From NCBI GenBank assembly GCA_019636615.1, contig JAHBXF010000002.1:1844056-1908055 (forward strand): a stretch of 64,000 nucleotides of DNA. Reading direction: 5' to 3'. The notes under the pieces are model-generated. The model was given only the letters and a program-made list of their open reading frames with translations, ran no database searches and was not told the origin of the DNA. The position numbers and the translations under genes are program-made. This DNA is from Phycisphaeraceae bacterium (GTDB lineage: Bacteria > Planctomycetota > Phycisphaerae > Phycisphaerales > UBA1924). Of the stretch, positions 1 through 17,189 are shown piece by piece; positions within the stretch are counted from its first letter, which is position 1; every line of letters begins with the position of its first letter.

Positions 1-32
1 AGGCTGCGCGGCGCTGGAACTGCGGGGGGGGA

Positions 33-4386
<4,354 letters not shown>

Positions 4387-4394
<8 letters not shown>

Positions 4395-4731
4395 GTCGTG
4401 CTCCACTCATCAAGCCCTCAAGGGGGCGATGATGTTTTACCTTCGAACCGGCCTTGGCGCGAGCCGTGGCCAGGATGTCTTCTCGTTCCTTCGCCAACTT
4501 CGCCCTCGCCTTGCTCGCCTCGTCGTGCGACATCCCGAGCAAGGGACGCAACCAACCCCGACGCGTTGCTTCATTCAGCCCGAGTACCACAAGCCCGATC
4601 ATCGCTCCATAAACCGCTCCGGCCACGAAGGTTGTGCTGCCGAAGTACCAGTGACACACGCCGAAAACAAGCGAGAACCAGGCCACGAAGCCGACCAACC
4701 ACGCCGCTGTTCGCACGGCACCGGCCTCCAT
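4387..4731 (-). CDS. Small two-helix membrane protein between rpoB and rpoC
   Basis: A 114-residue protein I do not recognise. It has two hydrophobic stretches, about residues 8-30 ([20 protein letters not shown]) and 34-53 ([18 protein letters not shown]), then a charged, Lys/Arg/Glu-rich cytoplasmic-like tail ([22 protein letters not shown]). It starts 10 nt after the rpoB stop, and its TGA lies inside the rpoC start (ATGgcTGA), so it is a true member of the rpoBC transcript and is probably coupled to rpoC translation. The ribosome-binding site is weak. rpoB and rpoC are normally adjacent, so an inserted membrane protein is unusual. The function is unknown, but co-linearity, spacing and plausible composition support a real gene. 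Confidence 0.75.
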
Positions 4732-4741
4732 GGCTCACGTT

Positions 4742-8578
<3,837 letters not shown>

Positions 8579-8738
8579 CGATGTCCTCGCGATGGTGACA
8601 AAGCGACCGGGTCCAGGTTGGCAGCATCACTCACGCTCCCTCTGGGTCCAGGAACCGGCCGAGTCACTTTTCTACGTTGTGTGTGTTCAAGGCAAAACCC
8701 ACGCCGCCGCTCACCTGGCGCTGTGCGCCGAACCTGTC

Positions 8739-8768
8739 ACTGTACGCGGGTACAGGGCCGGCGAGCAA
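8739..8768 (-). promoter_or_regulatory. Candidate rpoB promoter
   Basis: Reading the minus strand, TTGCTC (8763-8768) and TACAGT (8739-8744) are separated by 18 bp and lie about 160 bp upstream of rpoB, downstream of the terminator that follows rplL. The match is only moderate. The main argument is that rpoB needs a transcript source beyond that terminator. Terminator read-through is the alternative. Confidence 0.3.
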
Positions 8769-8852
8769 CCGACGTGCCACACCAATCTTCAAACAAATCC
8801 GCAGAATTCTTGATTTTCGTCATTCGTTCGGCACCAGGTCGCGACGTTGAGC

Positions 8853-8888
8853 AAAAAGCGGGGCCCGCGATGGCGCGGACCCCGCCCT
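8853..8888 (-). terminator. Intrinsic terminator after rplL
   Basis: On the minus strand GCGGGGTCCGCG pairs with CGCGGGCCCCGC around a CCAT loop (12 bp, one G-U pair), followed directly by TTTTT. It sits 46 bp after the rplL stop and 275 bp before rpoB, where many bacteria have an attenuator that sets the ratio of ribosomal protein to polymerase. Confidence 0.8.
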
Positions 8889-8934
8889 TGATTTCGTCGC
8901 TTGGATCGAACTGCGTCGCCCGGGCCCGTGGGGC

Positions 8935-9330
8935 TTAGACGATCTCGACGGTGGCGCCGTTCTCTTCGAGGGTCTTCTTGAGCTTCTCGGCGTCCTCCTT
9001 GGAGAGGTCCTGCTTGACAGGCTTGCCGGGGGCATCGACGAAGGCCTTCGCCTCGGCGAGACCCAGGCCGGTGACTTCGCGGACGACCTTGATGACCTGG
9101 ATCTTCTTGTCGCCGGCGGCCTTGAGGACGACGTCGAAAGAGGTCTTCTCTTCGGCCTTGGCCGCGCCGGCCGCGGGGGCCGCCGCCATCATGACCGCGC
9201 CGCCGGAAGCGGCTTCGATGCCGTAGGCATCCTTCATGTACTTGCCGAGTTCAACGGCCTGCTTGAGGGTGAGGCCGGCGAGTTTGTCGCCGAGTTCCTT
9301 GATCGTCGCGTCAACAGCGGTATCGGACAT
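8935..9330 (-). CDS. rplL: Ribosomal protein bL12 (L7/L12)
   Basis: The 131-residue stalk protein that recruits translational GTPases. It has the N-terminal dimerisation helix ([20 protein letters not shown]), an Ala/Gly-rich hinge ([16 protein letters not shown]), and the C-terminal domain with [20 protein letters not shown] and [15 protein letters not shown]. The reading frame extends 20 codons upstream, but MSDTAVDA at 9330 is the conserved start and has AAAGG about 8 nt before it. It is the second gene of the rplJ-rplL pair, followed by an intrinsic terminator. Confidence 0.97.
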   Translation of the reverse strand: MSDTAVDATIKELGDKLAGLTLKQAVELGKYMKDAYGIEAASGGAVMMAAAPAAGAAKAEEKTSFDVVLKAAGDKKIQVIKVVREVTGLGLAEAKAFVDAPGKPVKQDLSKEDAEKLKKTLEENGATVEIV

Positions 9331-9556
9331 GTTTCGAACCTTTCTCGTATCCGCGAACACCGGGCGTGGGTTGCACGCCTCGCTGTTCACTTACTCGCCC
9401 GAGAGGGGCCGAACCGTTCGGCCTTTCATCCGCATTCGCGGACCAGTCGGGCGCAGAAGTCTGAAAAACCAACCAACCGAACACACCGAGACGAAGGGGC
9501 GTGGGCCACCTTCGGTTATCTGAACGGCCCGGGGCCCGGTGACCGGCGCCGGGTGC

Positions 9557-10111
9557 TCAGACCTTGGCGATGGTCTCGCCCTTTTCCAACTTCTCTTCCA
9601 CGGCCTTGATGATGCCGGCGACCTTGGCGCCCGGCCCCTTCACCTGGCCCATGACGTTGCGCGCCGGGCTGACGATGAGGGTGACAATGCGGCCGATGGC
9701 CTCTTCGCGCGTGGGGAACTTGCTGAGTTCGTCGACGCCTTCCTTGCCGCGGAAGAGCGTGCCGTCGAGCACCGCGCCCTTGAGTTCGAGGGCGGGCATG
9801 CCCCCGGCGAGGGCCATGATCTCGCGGGCGACCTCGACGACGCTGTTGCCGCCGTAGGCGATGGCGCTGGCGCCGGTGAGCAGTTCGCCCAGGGCGGCCA
9901 GCCGTGTGCCCTCGAAGGCCTTGCGGGCCAGCGAGTTGCGGATGACGGTGACGCGGATGTTCTTCTTGGCGAGCGTGCCGCGGAACTTGGTGGTGTCAAC
10001 GGCTTTGAGGCCGCGGATGCTGATGAGCATCGCGTCGGGCCACTCCTCGCTCGCGCCGGCGATCCGGCTGGAGTAATCCCGCATGAGCAACTGCTTGACT
10101 GCCTTCGACAT
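9557..10111 (-). CDS. rplJ: Ribosomal protein uL10
   Basis: The 184-residue base of the ribosomal stalk, which binds 23S rRNA and carries the L12 dimers on its C-terminal helix. Recognisable features are the N-terminal MSKAVKQLLMRDY, the core TKFRGTLAKKNIRVTVIRNSL, and the C-terminal helical segment AGIIKAVEEKLEKGE. The start is supported by GAAGGA 6 nt upstream. The 226-bp gap to rplL and the 117-bp gap after rplA are long for this cluster. The second is where an L10-binding autoregulatory leader usually lies; I see GC-rich inverted segments there (CCGGGCCGGCAGGCCGGACCGG) but cannot assign the structure. Confidence 0.97.
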   Translation of the reverse strand: MSKAVKQLLMRDYSSRIAGASEEWPDAMLISIRGLKAVDTTKFRGTLAKKNIRVTVIRNSLARKAFEGTRLAALGELLTGASAIAYGGNSVVEVAREIMALAGGMPALELKGAVLDGTLFRGKEGVDELSKFPTREEAIGRIVTLIVSPARNVMGQVKGPGAKVAGIIKAVEEKLEKGETIAKV

Positions 10112-10228
10112 GGCTCGTCCTTCTTCTGTCGTTCAGGCCTGGGCGGGCATGCCGCAGGCCGGATGTGGAACGCTTCGTTCACTGCCCCGGGCCGGCAGGC
10201 CGGACCGGGCTGGGGAGGGATCCGGTGC

Positions 10229-10930
10229 TTACTCGGCGACGATGGCCTGGGCGTACTTCACGGGAACGCCGGGGGTCATGGAGCCGCTGATGGTGATGCT
10301 CTTGATGTACTGGCCCTTGACGCTGGAGGGGCGGATCTTCTCGATCGCGCCGATGAAGAAGTTGAGGTTCTCGGCCAGGGCCTGGTCGTCGAAGGACATC
10401 TTGCCGATGATGGCGTGGATGTTGCCGCCGTTGTCGGTGCGGTACTCGACCTTTCCGGCGGCGTATTCCTTCACCGCGTCGGGGATGTTGGGGGTGACGG
10501 TGCCGGCCTTGGGGCTGGGCATGAGGCCCTTGGGGCCCAGGACCTTACCCAGACGGCTCACGACACGCATCATGTCGGGGCTGGCGACGGCGACGTCGAA
10601 ATCCATCCAGCCCTTCTCGATTTCAGAGACGAGGTCTTCGCCGCCGGCCTTGACGGCGCCGGCCTCGAGGGCCTTGGGGGCCACGTCGCTCTGGCAGAAG
10701 GCGATCACCCGCTTGCTCTTGCCGATGCCGCGGGGCAGGCTCACAGCGCCGCGAAGGTTCTGGTCGCTCTGCTTGGTGTCCACGTTCAGGTGCAGCACCA
10801 CGTTGACCGTCTGGTCAAACTTGGGGCCCTTGAACTTCTTGAGGGCCGCCACCGCGCCCGCCGGCTCCACCGGATCGGTCACGCGCAGCCCCTGGTTGGC
10901 CTTGTCACGCTTGGTCAGTCGTACCGCCAT
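10229..10930 (-). CDS. rplA: Ribosomal protein uL1
   Basis: The 233-residue L1-stalk protein and, in characterised bacteria, translational repressor of its own operon. The signature region GKVLGPKGLMPSPKAGTVTPN is clear, as are the N-terminal FDQTVNVVLHLNVDTKQSDQ and the C-terminal PSSVKGQYIKSITISGSMTPG. The start at 10930 has AAGGA upstream. It lies 83 bp downstream of rplK in the same orientation, as in most L11 operons. No terminator is seen between the two. Confidence 0.98.
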   Translation of the reverse strand: MAVRLTKRDKANQGLRVTDPVEPAGAVAALKKFKGPKFDQTVNVVLHLNVDTKQSDQNLRGAVSLPRGIGKSKRVIAFCQSDVAPKALEAGAVKAGGEDLVSEIEKGWMDFDVAVASPDMMRVVSRLGKVLGPKGLMPSPKAGTVTPNIPDAVKEYAAGKVEYRTDNGGNIHAIIGKMSFDDQALAENLNFFIGAIEKIRPSSVKGQYIKSITISGSMTPGVPVKYAQAIVAE

Positions 10931-11013
10931 CGGTCACATCCTTGGTATGCAGCGCCGAGTTCGGGGCGTCGCCCCCTCGCCGCGATGAGTCTTCTGTTTA
11001 CCCGCTGGGAAGA

Positions 11014-11442
11014 TCAGTCAACGACAGTCACGCCCATCGAGCGTGCCGTGCCCTCGATTACACGCATCGCCGCTTCGACGCTCTGGCTGTTCAGGTCGGC
11101 CATCTTGGCCGTGGCGATGTCTCGCACCTGGGCCTTGGTGATCTTGCCCACCTTGTCCTTGTTGGGCGTGCCCGAGCCCTTTTCAGCGCCCGCGGCGTCC
11201 TTGATCAGCACGGAAGCGGGGCTTCCCTTGATCTCCAGTTCGAAGGTGCGGTCGCTGTACACCGTGACGATGCACCCGACGACCTTGCCCTTGACGTGCT
11301 GCGTCGCGGCGTTGAACTTCTGGATGAACTGCCCGGGGTTGACGCCCTTGCTGCCCAGAACAGGACCGATCGGTGGCGCGGGGGTCGCCTGACCGCCGGG
11401 TGCCATGATCTTGAAAACGTTGGTAACTTCTTTCTTGGCCAT
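11014..11442 (-). CDS. rplK: Ribosomal protein uL11
   Basis: The 142-residue GTPase-centre protein, of standard length. It carries the N-terminal Pro-rich switch (PGGQATPAPPIGPVLGSKGVN) and the C-terminal rRNA-binding domain (GKITKAQVRDIATAKMADLN). A strong AGGAGG site precedes ATG 11442. The genes normally found just upstream (secE, nusG, tRNA-Trp) are absent here. The 246-bp upstream region instead contains a short hairpin (CGCTCCG...CGGAGCG) and then an NrdJ-type C-terminal-domain gene. Confidence 0.98.
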   Translation of the reverse strand: MAKKEVTNVFKIMAPGGQATPAPPIGPVLGSKGVNPGQFIQKFNAATQHVKGKVVGCIVTVYSDRTFELEIKGSPASVLIKDAAGAEKGSGTPNKDKVGKITKAQVRDIATAKMADLNSQSVEAAMRVIEGTARSMGVTVVD

Positions 11443-11688
11443 TCCTTTTCCACCTCCTACCGGCCCCCGGCAAGGTTTTTAGCCTCTTCGGGCAGTCGCT
11501 CCCGGCCGGGAACGACGAACGCGGTAGTTCAATCGGGTCTGGGTTGTAACGCTCCGCCGTCAGACGGAGCGCGCGACCGTGGGTCGAGATGGTAGCGGGC
11601 CCCGGGCACAAAGCAAGCCCGCGGCCTGAGCCGTCCGACACACTATCAAAATCCTTACGCAACGACGGGCGCGCGGGCCCGCCTTCAT

Positions 11689-12129
11689 TCACTGCCGCTG
11701 GGTATCGCAGAAGTGCAGTTCGATGTACCGGGCGATGTAGTCCACGATCGATTCGGTGGTGGGAATATCCGGGTTGCTCGTCGGGCCCATGGGCTCGAAA
11801 CGCATTCCCTTGAACCGCGACACCGCGTCGCGCACGGACAAACCATGCTGGATGGACAGGCTGAATGCGCGGCAATAGGCCTGGCACATGCCCGACAGGG
11901 TCGAGCCTTCCTTGCTCATTTTCAGGAAGATCTCTCCGGGGCGACCGTCGGGATAGAGCCCCACCGTGAGGTACCCTTCGTGGTTGCCGATGCTGAACTT
12001 GTGCGTGATCGAGTCACGGGTGACGGGCAATACCTGGCGAGCAGCAACCATCTGGGGATCTACCTCCAGAGATGAGGCGTTTGTGGCGCCGGGGGACGTC
12101 TGAATCTTCTGGCTCGGCAGTTCGCTCAT
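11689..12129 (-). CDS. Stand-alone C-terminal (TSCPD-like) domain of class II ribonucleotide reductase
   Basis: A 146-residue protein resembling the extreme C-terminal domain of adenosylcobalamin-dependent ribonucleotide reductase NrdJ. The family pattern 'R-S-ITHKF-I-GHEGYLTVGLYPDG-PGEIF--M-KEGST' is nearly complete from about residue 37, ending with RFEPMGPTSNPDIPTTESIVDYIARYI. Fused NrdJ carries this after the catalytic barrel. Pseudomonas encodes it separately as NrdJb, from memory. The start at 12129 has GAGGA 8 nt upstream. There is one cysteine near the C-terminus (HFCDTQRQ) rather than an obvious CxxC pair. The catalytic subunit is not in this window. The role is inferred: partner or regulator of a class II reductase. 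Confidence 0.8.
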   Translation of the reverse strand: MSELPSQKIQTSPGATNASSLEVDPQMVAARQVLPVTRDSITHKFSIGNHEGYLTVGLYPDGRPGEIFLKMSKEGSTLSGMCQAYCRAFSLSIQHGLSVRDAVSRFKGMRFEPMGPTSNPDIPTTESIVDYIARYIELHFCDTQRQ

Positions 12130-12434
12130 GCGGGTTCCTCGAACGAGTTTACCCCCGCACACCGCCCTCAGCCCGCCGCGCTGAACCGCGCGGTCGAGAG
12201 TCTATCGGCCTCCGGCACTCGATCAACACAAAAGAATGTGCTTCCTGTTTTTCAAACCACTATCCCTCGTATCCACCGGCCTTTGCGGCCCAAGACAATC
12301 CTCGGCCCGCCCTCGAATCACCTGTTCGGGGGCCATCCTGGGGCCACTTCGCGCATTTCGTCCCCCTGTGCATCACCAGCCGCGCGGATTGCCGATACCC
12401 TTGCCTTGGACATCAGCCACGCGAAGGTTCGAAC

Positions 12435-12791
12435 TTGAAGCCCGCCGAGCAAACCCCGCTTTCGATTTCCCTGCGCCCCGCGCTGGGGGGCATTTCACTG
12501 CTCATCCTGGTCGCACTCACCGTGCAACTCCCGGGGGCGGAGTGGTCTTACGCGGGCGGACAGCGTTCCCGAATCGGCGAGTTTACCCGCGCCGTAGCGC
12601 ACACCATCCGCCTCACGCAGGTTCGCCACGATGAGCGCGAGCCCACGCGGCCCGCGCGTCAACACCCGCTCTTCGCCGGTGCTTCGGCCAAGCCGCTCGA
12701 TGGGGACCTTCCGCGGGCAGCCCGGGAAGCCCCCTTCCCGCGAAGGCCCATGGTGTGCTTCACCAGCCTGCCTCCCCCGCCGCTGGCATGA
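12435..12791 (+). CDS. Hypothetical single-span membrane protein upstream of secA
   Basis: A 118-residue protein starting at TTG with GAAGG 6 nt upstream (gaaggttcgaacTTG). It has one hydrophobic segment (about residues 13-31, LGGISLLILVALTVQLPG), followed by a polar, Arg-rich region and a short Pro-rich end (MVCFTSLPPPPLA). No family is recognised. The only support is a plausible ribosome-binding site, a sensible membrane topology (short N-terminus, one helix) and position before secA. It could be a chance open frame, so treat it as tentative. Confidence 0.4.
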   Translation: MKPAEQTPLSISLRPALGGISLLILVALTVQLPGAEWSYAGGQRSRIGEFTRAVAHTIRLTQVRHDEREPTRPARQHPLFAGASAKPLDGDLPRAAREAPFPRRPMVCFTSLPPPPLA

Positions 12792-13192
12792 CCTCGAACC
12801 GGCCCGCGTCGCGTGGTGAGAGTGGCGTTCGCGCACTTTTCACACCTATTCGACGCGGCGCCTCGCCGCTTGCCCGCACAGGGCCGCGCGTGCGACTTTG
12901 ACGAAGTCGCCGAGCACAAGCGTTGAGGCTTGCCGCTTCGCCCGCCGCGCCGCGTGGTTTTTCCGTGTGACAGCGCCCGGCAAGAGCCGGCAGATCGGGG
13001 AACACAACGTGCGCCCATGCCCTCACCGGCCGGCGCGCCCCTGTGACCGCCCGGCACACGTGGCCGAAGCCCTCCACCACGTTCCACCAGACAGCCTTTC
13101 GTGGCCCCTTCATGGGCCACCTCGACCCGCACCCGTGCCATGACCCCGGCGCGGGGCGCGCACCACGAGCCAGAGATCACAGCGAGATACCA
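12792..13192 (+). other. Intergenic region before secA; nothing coding seen
   Basis: About 400 bp of very GC-rich sequence. It contains a small hairpin (GCGACTT...AAGTCGC near 12893) and no open frame with coding-like composition. A secA promoter is expected here but I cannot single one out. Confidence 0.4.
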
Positions 13193-16100
13193 ATGGCAGA
13201 GATTCCCCTGATCGGTCCGATCCTGAACAAAATCATCGGCACCCGCAACGAGCGCTTCGTGAAGAAGTACACCCAGCGGGTCGCCGCGATCAACGCGCTG
13301 GAGCCCAAGATGCGGTCGCTGACCGACGCGGAGATCCGCGGGGCGGTGCACGAACTTCGTCGGCGGCACGACGGGGGCACGGCGAGCGAAGACCTGCTGG
13401 TCGAGGCCTTTGCCTTTGCGCGAGAAGCGATGGACCGTGCGGTGGGCATCCGCAACGTTTTCAACCCTGAATCGGGGTTTGACCCCTCGGTGCTTCCCCA
13501 GGCCGCGCGCGATCTGTATGCCTCATTGAAAGCGGAGATGGACGCTCGCGAGCCCGCGCCGCCTGTGGGCGAGTTTCTGGGGTGTGTGCAGCCGCAGCCG
13601 GGCTGGATGCAGGTGGATATCCCGCCGGAGTTTTACGAGGCTGTCCGCGGGGTGTACAGCGAGAGCCGCCCGCCCTTCCGCGCCCGCCCGTTCGACGTGC
13701 AGTTGATCGGCGGCATGGTGCTCACGCAGGGCAAAATCGCCGAGATGAAGACGGGCGAGGGCAAGACAATCGTGGCCCCGCTGGCGTGCTACCTGGCGTG
13801 CGTGCAGCGTCAGCGGGTGCACGTGGTGACGGTGAACGACTATCTGGTGCAGCGCGACCGCGACTGGACATTCCCCTACTTCCACGCGCTGGGCCTCACG
13901 GTGGGCGCCATCCACCCCCAGCACATGCAGAGCGAGGAGGAGAAGCGGGCGATGTACCGCTGCGACGTGGTCTACGGCACTACGGCCGAGTTCGGCTTTG
14001 ACTACCTGCGCGACAACATGAAGCGGAGCGTGGACCAGCAGGTGCAGCAGCGCCGCGACTTTGCGATCGTGGACGAGGTTGACTCGATCCTCATCGACGA
14101 GGCCCGCACGCCGCTGATCATCTCGGGGCAGGCGCACGACGACCAGCCCCGCTACGACCTGGCCGACAAACTCGCCCGCCACCTGGTCGACAAGCAGCGC
14201 CCGTGGACGCAGGCCAACGAAGAGGTCACCCGCTGCATGATGCGCATCAAGGGCCTGGAGGGCGACATCAGGCAGACGCGCGACAAGTCGCAGATCCCCC
14301 GGCTCAACGACGAACTGCGCGAGGCCAAGGCGCAGCTGCCCAACCTCATGCTGCAGCGCGACCGCCACACCCAGTATTTCGAGATCAAAGAGGAGCGCAA
14401 GCAGGCCCAACTCACGCACGACGGCGTGGGCGAGGCCCAGCGCGTCGCGGGCCTGGGCTCGCTCTACGTCGACGAGAACATTGACCTGCCGCACCTGCTC
14501 GAGCAGTCGCTGCGGGCCTATACCGTCTACGAGCGTGACCGCGACTACATCGTCATGCCCACGCCCAACCCGCAGACGGGGCGCACCGAGCCCAGCATCG
14601 TCATCGTCGACGCCAACACGGGCCGGCCCATGGTGGGCCGCCAATGGTCCGACGGGCTGCACCAGGCCATCGAGTGCAAGGAGCGCGTGCCCATCCGCCA
14701 GGAGACGCAGACCGTCGCCACGGTCACCATCCAGAACTTCTACAAGATGTACAAGCGCCTGGCCGGCATGACCGGCACGGCCGACACCGAGGCGCAGGAG
14801 TTCCACGACATCTACAAACTCGATGTCGTGGCCATCCCCACCAACAAGCCCGTCGTGCGGCGAGACTTCGAGGACATGGTCTTCCTCTCCGCCAAGGACA
14901 AGTGGAACAAGATCGTCGACGAGATCAAACTCTTCCACGACGTGGGCCGCCCGGTGCTGGTCGGCACCACCAGCGTCGAGAAGAGCGAGTCGCTGGCCAG
15001 GATGCTCGCCCAGAAGCACCAGGTGCGCCACGAGGTGCTCAACGCCAAACAGCACGAGCGCGAGGCCTCCATCGTCGAGAACGCCGGCCAGCTCGGCAGC
15101 GTGATGATCGCCACCAACATGGCCGGGCGCGGCACCGACATCAAACTCGGGCGCGTCTCGCGCCAGACGCTGCTGGAGCACTGGCAGCGGCGCGGCATCT
15201 GCCCCGCCTCGGTCACGGTTGACTCGACCGATGAACAGTTGCGCGAGGGGGTTTTCCGCAAGATCGCCCCGCGTGAACTGGGCATCGACCGCAAGCAGGC
15301 CGACACCATGCCCTTCGCCGAACTGGAACTCGAACTGCTGCGGACCTGGGCCCAGGCCCACACCTGGCTCACCGAGAAAGAGATCACGCGCGCCAACGCC
15401 GAGACGCTGCGCGACAGCCTCGACGAGCACGGCCGGCTGCTGCTCCACCGCGTCCGCTGGTTCAACACCATCGAGGACATGGGCGGCCTGCACGTGATCG
15501 GCACCGAGCGCCACGAGGCACGCCGCATCGACAACCAGTTGCGCGGCCGCTGCGGCCGGCAGGGCGACCGCGGCTCGAGCCGCTTCTTCGTCTCGCTCGA
15601 AGACGACCTCATGAAACTCTTCGCCGGCGAGACCACCATGCGCGTGCTCGCACGCCTGGGCATGAAAGAGGGCGACGCCATCGAGCACCCCATGCTCTCC
15701 AAGAGCGTCGAACGCGCCCAGCGAAAGGTCGAAGAACGCAACTTCCAGATCCGCAAAACCGTGCTCGAATACGACGAGGTCATGGAGCACCAGCGCCAGT
15801 CCTTCTACGGCCTGCGCCAGCGCGTGCTCGAAGGGCGCGACGTGCGCGGCCTGCTCTTTGAGTTCATCTCCGAGACCGTTGACGAGGCCGTGGGCACCTA
15901 CCTCGACCCCGAGTACCCCGCCCAGTGCGCCGCCGAGTTCGCCAAGGCACGCCTGGAGAGTTCCATCGCGCCCGAGCGCCTCCGCGGCAAGAGCCTGGCC
16001 GAGATGGAGCAGACCATCCTCGCCGAGGCGGAGTACGAGGCACGCCAGAACATCACCATGACCATCGGCGAGTACATGCCCACCGAGGGTTCCGACGTGG

Positions 16101-17158
16101 TTGTCGACTTCGACGCCGCGGGCCTGTGCAACTGGGCCCGCAACCGCTTCGGGGTTGAGATCAGCCCCGAAGAACTGCGCGAGGGCGGCGCCGTGGAACG
16201 CAAGCGCGTGCAGGCCCTGCTCGAAAGGGCCGCGTCCCGCGCCATCCAGTCGGCCGACCTCAACGGCCTCTCGGTCTATCTGCAGGCCGATTACGGCGCG
16301 GGCGAACTGGCCAAGTGGGTGAAGAAGAACCTGGACTTCGACGTGCCCGTCGAAGAGATCGTGAAAACCCGCAAGGCCGAGGCCGACACGGGCCTCTCGG
16401 TGACCGCCATGCTCATGCAGCGCGTGGAAGAACTCTACAACAAGCGCGAGGTTGAATACCCCGTTGACTTCGCCATGCACATCACCCAACTGATGATGCG
16501 CCAGAACCCCGCCGAGGCGGGCACGCACCTTCTCGCGTGGGCCAACTCGCGCTACAAGATGAACTGGACCCCCGAGATCTTCCGCACGTCTACCCCGCAG
16601 AAAGTCAGGCAGGAACTCCTGGCCGCCAGCGCCGCCTTCGTCGAAGCCCGCAAACTCGACGAGGAAGTCGCCCAGGCGCAGGCCTGCGAGACCGACGCGG
16701 AACTCGAGGCGCTGCTCAAAGAGCGTTACAACGTCCCCCTCCCCGAGTCGATGCGCTACCTGCACGGGCGTGAACGCCTCGACGCCATCCGCTCGCGCAT
16801 CGAGAACATCCTGCGTTCCGAACTGCTCCACTTCGAGCGCAGCATCCTCCTCGAAACGCTCGACACCGCGTGGAAGGACCACCTCTACAGCATGGACCAA
16901 CTGCGCGACTCGATCAACTTCCGCGCCTTCTCGCAGAAAGACCCGCGCATCGAGTACAAGCGCGAGGGCTCGCAACTCTTCGCCACCATGATGGAATCGG
17001 TCAAGGGCAAGGTCACCGAGTACGTCTTCAAGGCGCGTATCTCGCCCGTGCCCCCGCCCCAGGCCCGCCCCCAGCCGCGACCCCAGCCGCCGCGCCCGGG
17101 CCCGGATGGCGGCGGCCTGATCTCCAGCGGCATCACCGGCCCGGGGTTCGACGTCTGA
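13193..17158 (+). CDS. secA: Preprotein translocase ATPase SecA, enlarged form
   Basis: The motor of the general secretion pathway. Motifs: Walker A MKTGEGKT (residues 185-192), DEAD-like DEVDSILIDEARTPLI, MTGTADTE, GTTSVEKSE, and NBD2 ATNMAGRGTDIKLG followed by GRCGRQGDRGSSRF. At about 1321 residues it is far longer than the usual 800-900. I see about 75 extra residues between FAREAMDRAVG and RPFDVQLIGG (88-163), a charged insertion around residues 340-400, and extra helical sequence near residues 1000-1160. The C-terminus is Pro-rich (PPPQARPQPRPQPPRP) and lacks the CxCxSG zinc motif that binds SecB and lipid in many SecAs. ATG 13193 is chosen because family similarity starts there. The longer upstream frame is unconvincing. 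Confidence 0.96.
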   Translation: MAEIPLIGPILNKIIGTRNERFVKKYTQRVAAINALEPKMRSLTDAEIRGAVHELRRRHDGGTASEDLLVEAFAFAREAMDRAVGIRNVFNPESGFDPSVLPQAARDLYASLKAEMDAREPAPPVGEFLGCVQPQPGWMQVDIPPEFYEAVRGVYSESRPPFRARPFDVQLIGGMVLTQGKIAEMKTGEGKTIVAPLACYLACVQRQRVHVVTVNDYLVQRDRDWTFPYFHALGLTVGAIHPQHMQSEEEKRAMYRCDVVYGTTAEFGFDYLRDNMKRSVDQQVQQRRDFAIVDEVDSILIDEARTPLIISGQAHDDQPRYDLADKLARHLVDKQRPWTQANEEVTRCMMRIKGLEGDIRQTRDKSQIPRLNDELREAKAQLPNLMLQRDRHTQYFEIKEERKQAQLTHDGVGEAQRVAGLGSLYVDENIDLPHLLEQSLRAYTVYERDRDYIVMPTPNPQTGRTEPSIVIVDANTGRPMVGRQWSDGLHQAIECKERVPIRQETQTVATVTIQNFYKMYKRLAGMTGTADTEAQEFHDIYKLDVVAIPTNKPVVRRDFEDMVFLSAKDKWNKIVDEIKLFHDVGRPVLVGTTSVEKSESLARMLAQKHQVRHEVLNAKQHEREASIVENAGQLGSVMIATNMAGRGTDIKLGRVSRQTLLEHWQRRGICPASVTVDSTDEQLREGVFRKIAPRELGIDRKQADTMPFAELELELLRTWAQAHTWLTEKEITRANAETLRDSLDEHGRLLLHRVRWFNTIEDMGGLHVIGTERHEARRIDNQLRGRCGRQGDRGSSRFFVSLEDDLMKLFAGETTMRVLARLGMKEGDAIEHPMLSKSVERAQRKVEERNFQIRKTVLEYDEVMEHQRQSFYGLRQRVLEGRDVRGLLFEFISETVDEAVGTYLDPEYPAQCAAEFAKARLESSIAPERLRGKSLAEMEQTILAEAEYEARQNITMTIGEYMPTEGSDVVVDFDAAGLCNWARNRFGVEISPEELREGGAVERKRVQALLERAASRAIQSADLNGLSVYLQADYGAGELAKWVKKNLDFDVPVEEIVKTRKAEADTGLSVTAMLMQRVEELYNKREVEYPVDFAMHITQLMMRQNPAEAGTHLLAWANSRYKMNWTPEIFRTSTPQKVRQELLAASAAFVEARKLDEEVAQAQACETDAELEALLKERYNVPLPESMRYLHGRERLDAIRSRIENILRSELLHFERSILLETLDTAWKDHLYSMDQLRDSINFRAFSQKDPRIEYKREGSQLFATMMESVKGKVTEYVFKARISPVPPPQARPQPRPQPPRPGPDGGGLISSGITGPGFDV

Positions 17159-17189
17159 CACACGACACGGCTCACTTCACCACGCACGC

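Noticed and set aside
11443..11688. A tRNA-Trp or secE-nusG upstream of rplK, as in most bacteria.
   Set aside because: No cloverleaf or coding frame is present; only a short GC hairpin.
12072..12434. Extending the small pre-secA protein upstream to 239 codons.
   Set aside because: The extension overlaps the start of the NrdJ-like gene on the other strand and has no coding character; the GAAGG-TTG start is better.
13523..17161. A 1212-codon minus-strand frame opposite secA.
   Set aside because: Same antisense artefact; SecA motifs are on the plus strand.
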